A stretch of 64,000 bases of DNA from Methylomonas sp. MK1. Lineage in GTDB: Bacteria > Pseudomonadota > Gammaproteobacteria > Methylococcales > Methylomonadaceae. Shown piece by piece: positions 1 to 9,086 of this stretch. Position 1 is the stretch's first letter. The number at the start of each line of letters is the position of its first letter. The stretch is taken from NCBI RefSeq assembly GCF_000365425.1, contig NZ_AQOV01000002.1:1480188-1544187 (forward strand), in the 5' to 3' direction. Position numbers and translations under genes: made by a program. Under the pieces are notes generated by a model. The model searched no databases and was not told the DNA's origin. It was given only the letters and a program-made list of their open reading frames with translations.

Positions 1-2
1 CC

Positions 3-782
3 TGCACCAATTCTTGTCGCTGGAAATACGATACTAAACCGGCGGTAGAAAACGCCGAAGGCGATTATTTGTTGGCCGATAGTGCGGTCATCTCGATGAA
101 TGATCTAAACCAGGGACTAAATACCGCCAGTTGCGGCGGTGCTGATCGGCATCCTTTGGCGGACAATATCTATTTCTTGGAAGAAGAGGGTCGTCCGGGC
201 GAATTGTTGCCGGTCATGGAAGACGAAAACGGCACCTACATCATGAATTCCAAAGATTTACGCGCTATCGAGCATGTGCAACGCTTGGTGGAAATCGGTA
301 TCGACAGCCTGAAAATCGAAGGCCGCACTAAGTCGCATTTTTATGTGGCGCGCACCGCGCAAACCTATAGGCAGGCGATAGACGATGCCTTGGCCGGGCG
401 GCCGTTCCAGCCCGAGTTGCTGGGTGTCCTGGATAACTTGGCTAATCGCGGTTACACCGACGGTTTTTATCAACGCCACCACACCCACGAGCATCAAAAT
501 TACTTGTCCGGTTACTCTAAAAGTCACCAGCAGCAATTTTGCGGCGAAATTACCCATTACGACGCCGAGACCGGTTGGGCGGACATTAGCGTCAAAAACA
601 AGTTTTCGCTGGGCGACAAGCTGGAATTGATTCTGCCGCACGGCAATCGGGATATAACAGTGGAAAATATGGTCGATAAGTACGGTCAGCCCATGCAGGA
701 AGCGTCCGGTGGTGGATATGAAGTGAAAATTCCGCTGCCCGACGCCGATTGCCAATACGGATTGCTGGCGCGTTATTACTAG
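3..782 (+). CDS. trhP: tRNA 5-hydroxyuridine modification protein TrhP (peptidase U32 family), 5' end missing
   Basis: The frame is open from the window edge, so this is the C-terminal part (about 259 residues) of a protein usually near 450. The first residues seen (CTNSCRWKY) match the Cys-containing motif conserved in the YegQ/TrhP branch of the U32 family. The segment SLKIEGRTKSHFYVARTAQTYRQAID is also typical of that branch, but it is split here by description only. TrhP works with its partners in prephenate-dependent hydroxylation of wobble uridine in tRNA. A TTG at 69 is internal, not a start. The C-terminal beta domain (about residues 165-259) is present. rraA follows after 14 bases. 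Confidence 0.85.
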   Translation, partial: CTNSCRWKYDTKPAVENAEGDYLLADSAVISMNDLNQGLNTASCGGADRHPLADNIYFLEEEGRPGELLPVMEDENGTYIMNSKDLRAIEHVQRLVEIGIDSLKIEGRTKSHFYVARTAQTYRQAIDDALAGRPFQPELLGVLDNLANRGYTDGFYQRHHTHEHQNYLSGYSKSHQQQFCGEITHYDAETGWADISVKNKFSLGDKLELILPHGNRDITVENMVDKYGQPMQEASGGGYEVKIPLPDADCQYGLLARYY

Positions 783-796
783 CCTTTGGAGGCTGT

Positions 797-1282
797 ATGT
801 CATTTCTTACCGGCGCTTTATGTGACCGTTTTTCCGCCCAAGAAAACTTTCAAATTGCCGAGCCTTTGTTTCGGTATTTCGGCGGTAAAAGCCAGTTCAG
901 CGGGCAAATCACTACTTTAAAAGTGTTCGAGGACAATACTTTAGTACGGACCGTGCTGGAAGAAAAAGTCACTGATCGGGTGTTAGTGATCGACGGTGGG
1001 GGCTCAAAGCGTTGTGCGTTGTTGGGGGATACTTTGACTGCTTTGGCAGTCGAAAATGGCTGGCAGGGTATCGTTGTGTACGGCAGTATTCGCGGCTCCG
1101 AAGCCATTAACAAGATGCCGATTGGCGTGGTGGCTTTGAATACGCATCCGCTATGCAGCAGTAAGCACGGCCATGGGCACCGAGACTCGGTGATTACCTT
1201 TGCCGGTGTCAATTTCAAAAAAGACCACTATCTGTACGCCGATAGCGACGGAATTATCGTCTCGGAAACAAAATTGGATTAA
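797..1282 (+). CDS. rraA: RraA family protein: regulator of ribonuclease E activity A
   Basis: 161 residues, the usual size for RraA. It carries the family signature GGGSKRCALLGD (about residues 67-78), then GIVVYGSIRGSEAIN and the proline-glycine-alanine-asparagine run around PIGVVALNTHP. In E. coli RraA binds RNase E and inhibits it; close relatives are 4-hydroxy-4-methyl-2-oxoglutarate aldolases, so an enzymatic role cannot be excluded from sequence. The start is ATG 797, preceded by TTTGGAGG at 785-792. The longer frame upstream overlaps trhP and has no such site. The gene probably shares a transcript with trhP. Confidence 0.85.
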   Translation: MSFLTGALCDRFSAQENFQIAEPLFRYFGGKSQFSGQITTLKVFEDNTLVRTVLEEKVTDRVLVIDGGGSKRCALLGDTLTALAVENGWQGIVVYGSIRGSEAINKMPIGVVALNTHPLCSSKHGHGHRDSVITFAGVNFKKDHYLYADSDGIIVSETKLD

Positions 1283-1319
1283 AATCCTTTTGTCTTAACC
1301 AAGTAAAATACTCAAGAAT

Positions 1320-2276
1320 ATGCAAATCGTACTCGCAAACCCTCGTGGATTCTGTGCCGGCGTTGACCGGGCTATTGAAATTGTCGATCAAGCGATCGAT
1401 ACCTTCGGTGCACCGATTTATGTGCGGCACGAAGTGGTACATAACCGTACGGTAGTCGACGGCTTGAAGGAAAAAGGCGCAATTTTTATCGAAGAACTGA
1501 GTGACGTGCCGGTTGGGTCGTATTTGATTTTTAGTGCTCACGGCGTTTCCAAACAGGTCCAAAAAGAAGCTGAAGAGCGCAAGTTGACGGTATTCGACGC
1601 GACCTGTCCGTTGGTGACCAAGGTGCATATGCAAGTCGCTAAGCACGCCAAGCAGGATAGGGAAGTGATTCTGATCGGTCATGCCGGCCATCCCGAAGTG
1701 GAAGGCACCATGGGTCAATACGATAAGTGTACCGAGCATGGCGACATTTATCTGGTTGAAACCCCGGATGATGTCAAAAACCTGAGAGTCAATAATCCGG
1801 ATAATCTGGCTTATGTTACGCAAACCACGTTGTCGATGACAGACACCAAGATCATGGTCGATGCGTTACGCGAGCAATTCCCTTCCATCAAAGAGCAGAA
1901 AAAAGACGATATTTGCTACGCCACCCAAAACCGTCAAGACGCGGTCCATGATCTGGCAAAGATTTCGGATCTGATTTTGGTGGTAGGTTCGCCGAACAGT
2001 TCCAACTCCAACCGCTTGCGGGAAATTGCCGAACAGCTGGGTAAGCAGGCGTTTTTGATCGATACCTATAAAGATTTGAAACAAGAGTGGCTGGATGGCA
2101 TTAACGTGGTGGGCGTTACTGCCGGGGCATCTGCGCCTGAAGTGCTGGTGCAGGAAGTCATTAATCAGCTGAAGGAGTGGGGCGGAGAAACCACCCAGGT
2201 TCGTGAAAACAAAGGTATAGAAGAAAAAGTGGTATTCTCGATTCCGAAAGAATTGAAAAAACATATGGAAGCTTGA
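1320..2276 (+). CDS. ispH: 4-hydroxy-3-methylbut-2-enyl diphosphate reductase IspH (LytB)
   Basis: 318 residues, full length. IspH is the last enzyme of the non-mevalonate (MEP) isoprenoid pathway and reduces HMBPP to IPP and DMAPP with a 4Fe-4S cluster. The N-terminus [18 protein letters not shown] is the family hallmark. The three cluster cysteines are visible at Cys12, Cys96 (FDATCPLV) and Cys199 ([11 protein letters not shown]). The conserved histidines (HEVVHN, FSAHGV, GHAGHPE) and the TQTTLS motif are present. Nothing is missing. It starts at ATG 1320, 37 bases after rraA. Confidence 0.97.
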   Translation: MQIVLANPRGFCAGVDRAIEIVDQAIDTFGAPIYVRHEVVHNRTVVDGLKEKGAIFIEELSDVPVGSYLIFSAHGVSKQVQKEAEERKLTVFDATCPLVTKVHMQVAKHAKQDREVILIGHAGHPEVEGTMGQYDKCTEHGDIYLVETPDDVKNLRVNNPDNLAYVTQTTLSMTDTKIMVDALREQFPSIKEQKKDDICYATQNRQDAVHDLAKISDLILVVGSPNSSNSNRLREIAEQLGKQAFLIDTYKDLKQEWLDGINVVGVTAGASAPEVLVQEVINQLKEWGGETTQVRENKGIEEKVVFSIPKELKKHMEA

Positions 2277-2301
2277 TTCCGTTTACGACTGGAGAGTTTT
2301 T

Positions 2302-2658
2302 ATGAGCCTTACTGCCCAAGAACTGGTGGCTGCCGCCAAACAGCAGATTACTGAAATCGACGTGGCAACTGCGCAAACGCGCTTGAGCAGTTTATTACTG
2401 GATGTGCGCGAGCCGGCCGAATACGCCGCCGGACATTTACCGGGGGCCATCAATATTCCTCGCGGCTTGCTGGAGTTCAAGATCGACAGCCATCCGGATT
2501 TTCAAGGCCGGCAACAGGCGGATATAGTGGTTTATTGCCAGACTGGCGGGCGTTCGGCGCTGGCTACTCAGGTATTGAATCAACTGGGTTATAGCGGTGC
2601 AGTCAGCATGGCGGGCGGTTTTAAAGCCTGGACGGAGAGCGGTTTAAGCGTTGAGTGA
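2302..2658 (+). CDS. single-domain rhodanese-like sulfurtransferase
   Basis: 118 residues forming one rhodanese domain. The entry motif LLLDVREPAEYAAGHLPGA (about residues 31-49) and the active-site loop VVYCQTGGRSA, with the catalytic Cys at about residue 76, are both intact. Such proteins carry a persulfide on the Cys and transfer sulfur or act on thiosulfate; the physiological acceptor cannot be read from the sequence. It has no signal peptide, so it is cytoplasmic. GGAGAG at 2291-2296 precedes ATG 2302. The stop overlaps the start of hslR, so the two are translationally coupled. Confidence 0.88.
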   Translation: MSLTAQELVAAAKQQITEIDVATAQTRLSSLLLDVREPAEYAAGHLPGAINIPRGLLEFKIDSHPDFQGRQQADIVVYCQTGGRSALATQVLNQLGYSGAVSMAGGFKAWTESGLSVE

Positions 2659-3049
2659 GTTAAATCAAGTCCGCATCGATAAATGGCTGTGGGCCGCGCG
2701 TTTTTTCAAGACGCGCGGTCTGGCCGGCGATGCGGTCAGCGGCGGCAAAGTGCATGTCAACGGCCAGCGCTGTAAGCCGGGCAAGGAAGTGAAAGTCGGC
2801 GATTTGATTAGCGTCACCAAGGACCAATACACTTGGGAGCTTACGGTGACCGATCTGAATAATCAACGCCGTCCGGCTAAAGAGGCAGTGGCACTTTACA
2901 GCGAAGACCAAGCCAGTATCGATAAACGGCTTAAGCAAATCGAGTTACATAAGCAGCAGCAATCCTTGCAGCATCCGTCAGAGCGCGAGCATAAACCGAA
3001 CAAAAAACAACGCCGGCAAATCCATCGCTTCAAACAGGACGCGCTCTAA
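2651..3049 (+). CDS. hslR: heat shock protein 15 (Hsp15), S4-domain ribosome-associated protein
   Basis: 132 residues. An S4 RNA-binding domain occupies the first about 65 residues (VRIDKWLWAARFFKTRGLA, then GGKVHVNGQRCKPGKEVKVGD). The basic C-terminal tail rich in Lys, Arg and Gln (KPNKKQRRQIHRFKQ) is typical of Hsp15, which in E. coli recycles stalled 50S subunits that carry nascent chains. The only start that keeps the whole S4 domain is TTG 2651, which overlaps the rhodanese stop by 8 bases. GGAGAG lies 13 bases upstream, so initiation may depend on coupling. A 234-bp gap without a convincing gene follows. Confidence 0.88.
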   Translation: MSELNQVRIDKWLWAARFFKTRGLAGDAVSGGKVHVNGQRCKPGKEVKVGDLISVTKDQYTWELTVTDLNNQRRPAKEAVALYSEDQASIDKRLKQIELHKQQQSLQHPSEREHKPNKKQRRQIHRFKQDAL

Positions 3050-3283
3050 GCGCTATCGCAGCGTCGAACAAAACAATAGCCACAAAACACACTTCAATTT
3101 ATCATTCCCGGCTAACTTGCATGGAATTAGTGCTTGAATAGCGTCTATCCGCGGCATCAAGATGCCTTACGATAAATTTTATCGCACCACGATTAAGCGG
3201 CGCCTAAGAACTCGATTCTACATTTAAACGATACTGCATCGGGCACATGCCTGCCTGGGTTTCCCGACACCATAGGATATTTA

Positions 3284-5074
3284 ATGTCGATACGTTGTTT
3301 TTCAGTCCTTACTACTGCATTGCTAACCAGCGGTTTGCTGGCCGGTTGCGCCACAACCCGGCAAATTGCCGTCGATTATCCGAAAACCGAGTCTTTACCG
3401 ATCAAGCCGCTACGCGGTCAAACCACGGTGAGTGGCGATGATTACTATGTGCAATTAGTGTCGGACTTTGATTTCAAGGGGGATAACGCCTTGAAAGGCG
3501 GTTGTAGCGATGTAGGTGGCCACTACGAAAACGGCGACCTATCCGCCGCGCTGGTATTTAGCGTTCATAACGATCCGCTAAAACTGAAGCGCGAAGCCAG
3601 CGGCTTTTTGTATCAAGCCACCACCGGCAAATGCAATTTCAAACTGGAAACCAAAAAAGCCTCTCTGACGCCTTGGTTAAGGCTCGATTCCAGTAAGGAC
3701 ACCCTGATCGAATACAATTTTTTGACCAGTAACAGCCACGAAGCCAATCTTTCCCAGTTGATCAGCGACGTTAATGCCGCCAGCAGTTTGTTCGCATTCA
3801 CCGGGGTCGGTGCCGGTATGGCAGTGATGGGCAAACTGGCCGGCAACTGGGTGGAGAGCAATCCGCAAGTGATGGCCAAAACCCCGGCTGCCGGCCCTTC
3901 CGGTAACGGTAAATACAGTTCCGAGACGCATTCTTTGCCTGCCAGCGTGGTACTTGCGGGCGACAGCAGTAGTTTCAATCAAATCCGTCTAGGTGTTTAT
4001 GAAGTGGTTGAAGGTGGATTAAGTGCCTGGTCTTCCGAAAGCAAACTGCTGGGCGAATTGCGGGTTTACCCGGAAATTGTCTCCTCATTGCTGTTGAAAA
4101 CCTCCGGCGATCTGCCGCCCGATGCGCATGATTTGTCACTTGATGAATTGTGGCGGGTACCGATCCAAACCGCCAACGGCGAAGTGAGTTTGCGGCAGTT
4201 GATCGATCAGGTAGACCCGGCCGCCAAACCCAATCTGCAACCGGATTGGCAGAATTATCCGGATGTAGAAAGCCAATGCCGGCGCTTGAAGTTGGCGATG
4301 AAGGATTTGGGCTTCAATAAATTTGATCGCAATGCGGTGTTGTATTATTTCCTGAGTAAAACCTCGCCGGATTGGAAAAACTTTAATATCTCGGCGCAGC
4401 GGGCCATGACAGACGAAATTCGGCCGAAGTTGCTGGAACAATACCGGGCTAAGGATTTCGCCGGCTGTCTGGCGAGCGAAGACTATGCCGTGATGAAGAG
4501 TATGAAACTGGCGGTTAATACCGAGCAGGATTGGGAGGCGCTGACCAACTCCCGGCAGAAAAAAGAAGGCGTCATCAACCCGATTCAGTCAGCGGCACGA
4601 CAATTTTTATCGGCCTTGCAAAATCCCAACAAGGACGAGGCCGCCCGCCAGTTATACCCTTTGTTAAATACCGAAAAAGGTGGGAACGGGACGGTGTTAC
4701 TGCAAAACCATCTGGGCAACTTTGGCTTGGAAGCGCTTTTGCAAGTACCGACGGTTGCCGACGAAGGCTTGCTGATCAACGCCGGTCAGCTGGCCGCCGT
4801 GTTTAGTGGGTTGAACGTCGAGACCTACAGTTGCGCGCGTCCGGCTCAGGATCAAGGCCAGCCTTTGGCGAATATTGGCATTATGCTGTTTGTCACCAAG
4901 CCCGGCAGTCCGCGCGAAAAAGGTGGGGCTTTGGAGTTTGAGTTAGTCCAAGGCAAGATCGCCCGATTGGCTTTTCAACATCCGTCCTTCCGCGATTTCG
5001 AACAAAATCTGGCCGATTACCCGGATCTCGGCGGATGTCGAATAGAAGCCGATTTATTGAATAAGTTGCACTAA
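3284..5074 (+). CDS. large predicted outer-membrane lipoprotein of unknown function
   Basis: 596 residues. The first about 22 residues form a lipoprotein signal peptide ending in the lipobox LLAGC, so the mature protein starts at Cys22 and should be lipid-anchored. The residue after the Cys is Ala, not Asp, which favours the outer membrane. I do not recognise the rest. It is soluble, mixed alpha/beta, with a Gly/Ala-rich hydrophobic stretch near residues 165-185 and few cysteines. AGGATAT at 3274-3280 supports ATG 3284. The DUF748 protein follows after 10 bases, so the two are probably co-transcribed envelope proteins. Confidence 0.75.
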   Translation: MSIRCFSVLTTALLTSGLLAGCATTRQIAVDYPKTESLPIKPLRGQTTVSGDDYYVQLVSDFDFKGDNALKGGCSDVGGHYENGDLSAALVFSVHNDPLKLKREASGFLYQATTGKCNFKLETKKASLTPWLRLDSSKDTLIEYNFLTSNSHEANLSQLISDVNAASSLFAFTGVGAGMAVMGKLAGNWVESNPQVMAKTPAAGPSGNGKYSSETHSLPASVVLAGDSSSFNQIRLGVYEVVEGGLSAWSSESKLLGELRVYPEIVSSLLLKTSGDLPPDAHDLSLDELWRVPIQTANGEVSLRQLIDQVDPAAKPNLQPDWQNYPDVESQCRRLKLAMKDLGFNKFDRNAVLYYFLSKTSPDWKNFNISAQRAMTDEIRPKLLEQYRAKDFAGCLASEDYAVMKSMKLAVNTEQDWEALTNSRQKKEGVINPIQSAARQFLSALQNPNKDEAARQLYPLLNTEKGGNGTVLLQNHLGNFGLEALLQVPTVADEGLLINAGQLAAVFSGLNVETYSCARPAQDQGQPLANIGIMLFVTKPGSPREKGGALEFELVQGKIARLAFQHPSFRDFEQNLADYPDLGGCRIEADLLNKLH

Positions 5075-5084
5075 TTTCCAGCGC

Positions 5085-8039
5085 ATGGTGGTGACAATGA
5101 AGCGGAAAAAGGGCTTGATCGCGGCACTGGGGCTAATCGCGCTTTTGGCACTCTATGCCTTTTTGGGGTTTTACCTGGTACCGACACTGGCGTTGAAAAA
5201 ACTGCCGGCCTTGCTGCAGGAAGAAACCGGACAACAAGCCCGGCTATCAGAGATTCGCTTCAACCCATTCAAGTTCACGTTGATGGTGGAAGGCTTTGCC
5301 TTGGGGCCTAAAGACGGCAAAGAACTGGTGGGCTTCCAGCGTTTATTCGTCGATTTGGACGCAGTTGAATCGGCAAAGCTTGGCGGCGTGGTGTTAGATG
5401 CTATCGAGTTGAATAATCCGCAATTCAATATCGAACGTCGCGCCGATGGCGCGTTCAATTTTGCGGATATAAAAGTCAAACAATCAGAGCCGCAGCCCGA
5501 CACAAAAGACAGTGGCGGCGATAGCTTGGCGCTGTTGGTCCATCAAATTGCGATTAAAGAAGGACGCATAAGTTGGCAGGACGCTGTTACCGGTCAAGTG
5601 CTATCGGAAAACTTGTTGCCGCTTAATCTGACTCTTAACGAGCTCAGCACCCAAGCGGCAAGCAGTGCAGTCGGCGATTTGAGCATGGGCTTGGAGTCGG
5701 GCGGGAGTATCGAATGGCATGGCGATTTCTCGATTGCGCCACTGGCGTCAAAGGGTCATCTGAAGTTGGAAAAGATTGGTTTGGCAAGAAGCTGGCAATT
5801 ATTTTTGCAACAAATCCTGCCAGTGGAAATCGTCAACGGTCTGCTCGGCTTGCAAGTCGATTACACGCTTGCCGAAGCGCCGCATGGTTTACTGACAAAA
5901 ATCAGCAACGGTATCATCGACATCAAGCAGCTGGAAATCACCGAGAACAATCACGGTAAGCCTTTAGTCAGCGTGCCGGCCTTGGCTGTTAGCGGAATTA
6001 ATATCGATGTTAATCAACAGCAAGTTCAGATTGGCGCGGTATCCAGCAGCGATGCGGCGATTAGCGCATGGTTGCAAGCGGACGGCGTTGTCAATTATCA
6101 GGCTTTGTTTGCCGGAGATACCGCAGTTCCAGCCACCACTCAACCATCGGTACCACCAGCAGTTGCGGAGGAGAGCAAGCCGTGGCTGGTTAATGTTGAT
6201 GAGTTAGCACTGAACAACTACAACATTCATTTTACCGATTTCAGTCTGCCGAAGCCGCTGGAACTGCAATTGAGCGAGTTGCGTTGCAAGTTGCAGAAAT
6301 TCAGCACTCAGGATGGCGGCAAATTGCCTGTGCAATTAAGCAGCAAGTTTAATAATACCGGCGGTTTGAAAGTTGACGGCGAGATGAGTTTGCAACCCTT
6401 TACGGGGTCTTGGGCGCTGGATATTCAGGATATCAACCTTAAAGTATTCCAGCCTTATCTGGATCCATTTTTGAAACTGGAATTGGTGGATGGCGACTTG
6501 AGCGGGAAGGGCAATCTGCAATTGGCGGTTGCCGAACCACTGCAACTCACGTATCAAGGCGGTGCCAATTTAGAAGGCTTGGTGACCCGTGATCAGGTCA
6601 AGAACGTGGATTTCTTGAAATGGTCCAACCTGGAGGTGTCCGGGATAGACATCGATTTGGCGAAACAGGATTTCAAGTTCGCCAGGGTGATGTTTGATCG
6701 TCCTTACTTACGGTTTAATATCAAAAAGGACGGCAAAACCAATATCGACGACCTGATGGTGTCGCAACCACCATCAAAACCAGCGCCAGCGGCCAAAGCT
6801 CCCGCAAAACCGGCGGCCGACAAACCCGCCGAACCGCGTGTCAGTATCGGTAAAATCGAATTGAAAGATGGTAAATCCGATTTCTCAGACTACTCCTTGA
6901 TTTTGCCGTTCGTGGCGGCCATGAACAGTTTGAACGGTGAAGTCAGCGGATTTTCCTCGGATAAAGACGCCGAGGCCAAGTTGGCTTTAAAAGGTAAGGT
7001 TTACGAGATGGCCTCGGTGGGCATCAAAGGCAAATATCAATTCGATACGGGTGATTCGGATATTGCCCTAAATTTTACCAACATGCCTTTGCCGTTGATT
7101 ACGCCTTATATGGCTGAGTTTGCCGGCTACCGGATTGAAAAAGGCCAAATGGCGCTGGATTTGCGATACACCATCAAGCAGTCAGAGTTGGCGGTGCAGA
7201 ACAAATTGCTAATCGATCAGCTGACGTTGGGTGAGCATGTGGAAAATCCCAATGCAGTGTCCTTGCCCTTGCATTTGGCGATTGCCTTGCTGAAAGATGC
7301 GGACGGCAAAATCAATCTGGATTTTCCAATCACCGGCAGTTTGGAGGATCCGAAATTCAGTATCGGCTCCTTGCTGGCTAATGTGTTGGTTAATCTGATC
7401 TCTAAAGTGGCGATGTCGCCGTTCAAGGCGTTGGGTTCGTTATTGGATGACGATAAAGATTTTAGTGCGGTGGCTTTTGCGCCGGGTAGTGCTGAATTAG
7501 CTGTCGAAGAATCCGCTAAATTGGATCAGCTTAACAAAGCCTTGCTCAGTAAACCTGAGTTGACTCTGGAAATCAAAGGGATAGCCTACGAAAACATGGA
7601 TTGGCCGGCGATGCGTTTTGAAGCGGTAAAAGATGTACTGAAAAAAATGAAGTCCGGCGAGTTGCGCGACAAGGGTGAGAAAGTTCGGCACGAATACATT
7701 GAATTGTCCGACGATGACTACAAGCGCTTGCTGGCCAAGTTTTTTGGCGAAGTCTTCCCGCTGGAGATGGATAGATCCTTATTGGGCAAGCCACGGATCA
7801 AGAGTAATCCGGACGCTGACTTTTACCCGTTGGCGCAACAGAAGCTGGAAGGCATTTTTCCACCCGATCCGCAGCGCCTTAACGATCTGGCGATTGCCAG
7901 AGCCAACCATATCGCGCAGTATCTGGCCGAGCCCGGTGGGATCAGCAAAGATAGGCTGTATCTAATGGCGACCGAGTTGAATCAGGCCGAAACAGCGGAT
8001 GGGATTAAGTCGGTGCTATCGTTGAGCGCTTCACAGTAA
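5085..8039 (+). CDS. DUF748 domain (AsmA-like) envelope protein
   Basis: 984 residues. One N-terminal transmembrane segment (about 9-30) is followed by a long periplasmic region. It has the repeated beta-rich modules of DUF748 (LSEIRFNPFKFTLMVEGF, LDAIELNNPQFNIERRADG, then similar repeats near 360-560). A Pro/Ala/Lys linker lies near residue 565. The C-terminal about 200 residues resemble the OmpA-like tail of this family (FAPGSAELAVEESAKLDQL). AsmA-like proteins are linked to lipid transport between the membranes, but the function of DUF748 itself is not known to me. ATG 5097, after GGTGGTGA, is an equally possible start and would drop four residues. Confidence 0.8.
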   Translation: MVVTMKRKKGLIAALGLIALLALYAFLGFYLVPTLALKKLPALLQEETGQQARLSEIRFNPFKFTLMVEGFALGPKDGKELVGFQRLFVDLDAVESAKLGGVVLDAIELNNPQFNIERRADGAFNFADIKVKQSEPQPDTKDSGGDSLALLVHQIAIKEGRISWQDAVTGQVLSENLLPLNLTLNELSTQAASSAVGDLSMGLESGGSIEWHGDFSIAPLASKGHLKLEKIGLARSWQLFLQQILPVEIVNGLLGLQVDYTLAEAPHGLLTKISNGIIDIKQLEITENNHGKPLVSVPALAVSGINIDVNQQQVQIGAVSSSDAAISAWLQADGVVNYQALFAGDTAVPATTQPSVPPAVAEESKPWLVNVDELALNNYNIHFTDFSLPKPLELQLSELRCKLQKFSTQDGGKLPVQLSSKFNNTGGLKVDGEMSLQPFTGSWALDIQDINLKVFQPYLDPFLKLELVDGDLSGKGNLQLAVAEPLQLTYQGGANLEGLVTRDQVKNVDFLKWSNLEVSGIDIDLAKQDFKFARVMFDRPYLRFNIKKDGKTNIDDLMVSQPPSKPAPAAKAPAKPAADKPAEPRVSIGKIELKDGKSDFSDYSLILPFVAAMNSLNGEVSGFSSDKDAEAKLALKGKVYEMASVGIKGKYQFDTGDSDIALNFTNMPLPLITPYMAEFAGYRIEKGQMALDLRYTIKQSELAVQNKLLIDQLTLGEHVENPNAVSLPLHLAIALLKDADGKINLDFPITGSLEDPKFSIGSLLANVLVNLISKVAMSPFKALGSLLDDDKDFSAVAFAPGSAELAVEESAKLDQLNKALLSKPELTLEIKGIAYENMDWPAMRFEAVKDVLKKMKSGELRDKGEKVRHEYIELSDDDYKRLLAKFFGEVFPLEMDRSLLGKPRIKSNPDADFYPLAQQKLEGIFPPDPQRLNDLAIARANHIAQYLAEPGGISKDRLYLMATELNQAETADGIKSVLSLSASQ

Positions 8040-8062
8040 ACGGAAGCTTACACTGTTTGTAA

Positions 8063-8068
8063 TATAAT
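8063..8068 (+). promoter_or_regulatory. possible -10 box upstream of the small secreted protein
   Basis: A perfect TATAAT sits 66 bases ahead of ATG 8134, in the 94-bp gap after the DUF748 gene. No good -35 hexamer is seen at the usual distance, so this is only a candidate promoter. Confidence 0.35.
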
Positions 8069-8133
8069 GGCGTTTACGCAGCGATAGTGGCGCATCGATT
8101 TGTATTTAAGGTTTTATAAAAATGGAGATTCTA

Positions 8134-8580
8134 ATGTCAACCCAGTTTTTTCGATTTATTCCGCTGTTGGCGCTAAGCCTAAGCGGACTGTTTTTCGTGT
8201 CTCCGGCAGCCGCGCAATCGCTAACATCCTGCACGATGACTTACAAGTTAAGTGGTTGGTCACTCGTTTATAAGCAATATGATGGCCTTGGTAATATCAG
8301 TTGTAGTAACGGACAGCGGGCACAAGTTGCACTGGCTTCCAAGAGCATAGGTTTTACCATCGGTAAATCGGAAATAGAGGGCACCGGGGTGTTTTCCGAA
8401 GTGAGAAATTTGAATGAAATCTATGGCAGCTTTGTCGCTTTTGAAGGGCACGCCGGCGCCACCAAGTCGATAGACGGGCAACTGCTAACCCGCGGCGAAA
8501 TCTCTTTGGCACTCTCCGGCAAGGGTCGCGGTATAGACATTGGCGTCACGCTGGGCGCTTTGACTATCTCGCCTAGATGA
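8134..8580 (+). CDS. small exported protein of unknown function
   Basis: 148 residues from ATG 8134. The frame also offers ATG 8122, but GGAG at 8124-8127 is correctly placed only for 8134. A clear Sec signal peptide covers the first about 26 residues, with cleavage probable after the AAA of SPAAAQS. The mature part is a compact beta-rich domain of about 120 residues with two cysteines (SCTMTYK and ISCSNG) that could form a disulfide. Its C-terminal half, LTRGEISLALSGKGRGIDIGV, looks like a small conserved periplasmic domain, but I cannot name the family with confidence. Confidence 0.7.
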   Translation: MSTQFFRFIPLLALSLSGLFFVSPAAAQSLTSCTMTYKLSGWSLVYKQYDGLGNISCSNGQRAQVALASKSIGFTIGKSEIEGTGVFSEVRNLNEIYGSFVAFEGHAGATKSIDGQLLTRGEISLALSGKGRGIDIGVTLGALTISPR

Positions 8581-8652
8581 TCGGTTTTTACGTTGCCAGT
8601 GCTTACCGGTAAGGTTCGAGATTTTGCTGATTATGACAATGATAGGTAAGCT

Positions 8653-8976
8653 GTGCCGTATATAGTCCGAGATCAGGCAGGTGCAATTGTGCAACTGCGC
8701 GACAGCGGCGACGAGTGGCTCGATGTCGACCACCCGGAAGTAGCGGTATTTTTGCAGAAGGTCCCAAGTGATAAGGCAAGGGAAGCCTTGTCAGCCACCG
8801 ATAACGATATGGTCAGAGTGATAGACGACTTGGTGGATTTACTGGTGGCCAATCAGGTATTGATTTTTACCGAGCTTCCTGAACGCGTGCAAACCAAGTT
8901 ATTGGCAAGGAAACAACTCAGAAAGGATGTGAATGCCTTGCAAAATTTGATGATAGACGACGAAGGGTTGTTCTAG
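8653..8976 (+). CDS. small conserved cytoplasmic protein (often labelled 'tryptophan synthase subunit beta like')
   Basis: 107 residues with a GTG start at 8653, preceded by AGGTAAG at 8644-8650. The N-terminus MPYIVRDQAGAIVQL and the C-terminal TKLLARKQLRKDV match a small gammaproteobacterial family that databases often call tryptophan synthase subunit beta-like. That label is not supported by any PLP-binding motif here. The protein is acidic and mainly helical after residue 45, with no signal peptide. The function is unknown. It stands alone on the plus strand, 110 bases before the next gene. Confidence 0.65.
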   Translation: MPYIVRDQAGAIVQLRDSGDEWLDVDHPEVAVFLQKVPSDKAREALSATDNDMVRVIDDLVDLLVANQVLIFTELPERVQTKLLARKQLRKDVNALQNLMIDDEGLF

Positions 8977-9086
8977 GCGATGGCTGATGGCTTAGCAACG
9001 CAGCGCGCTGTTGGTTTTGTCGCCTATTGGGATGTCATCCTGCATAGTGAGGGATACCCAGTACTTTCATCAATAATGGATTCTTT

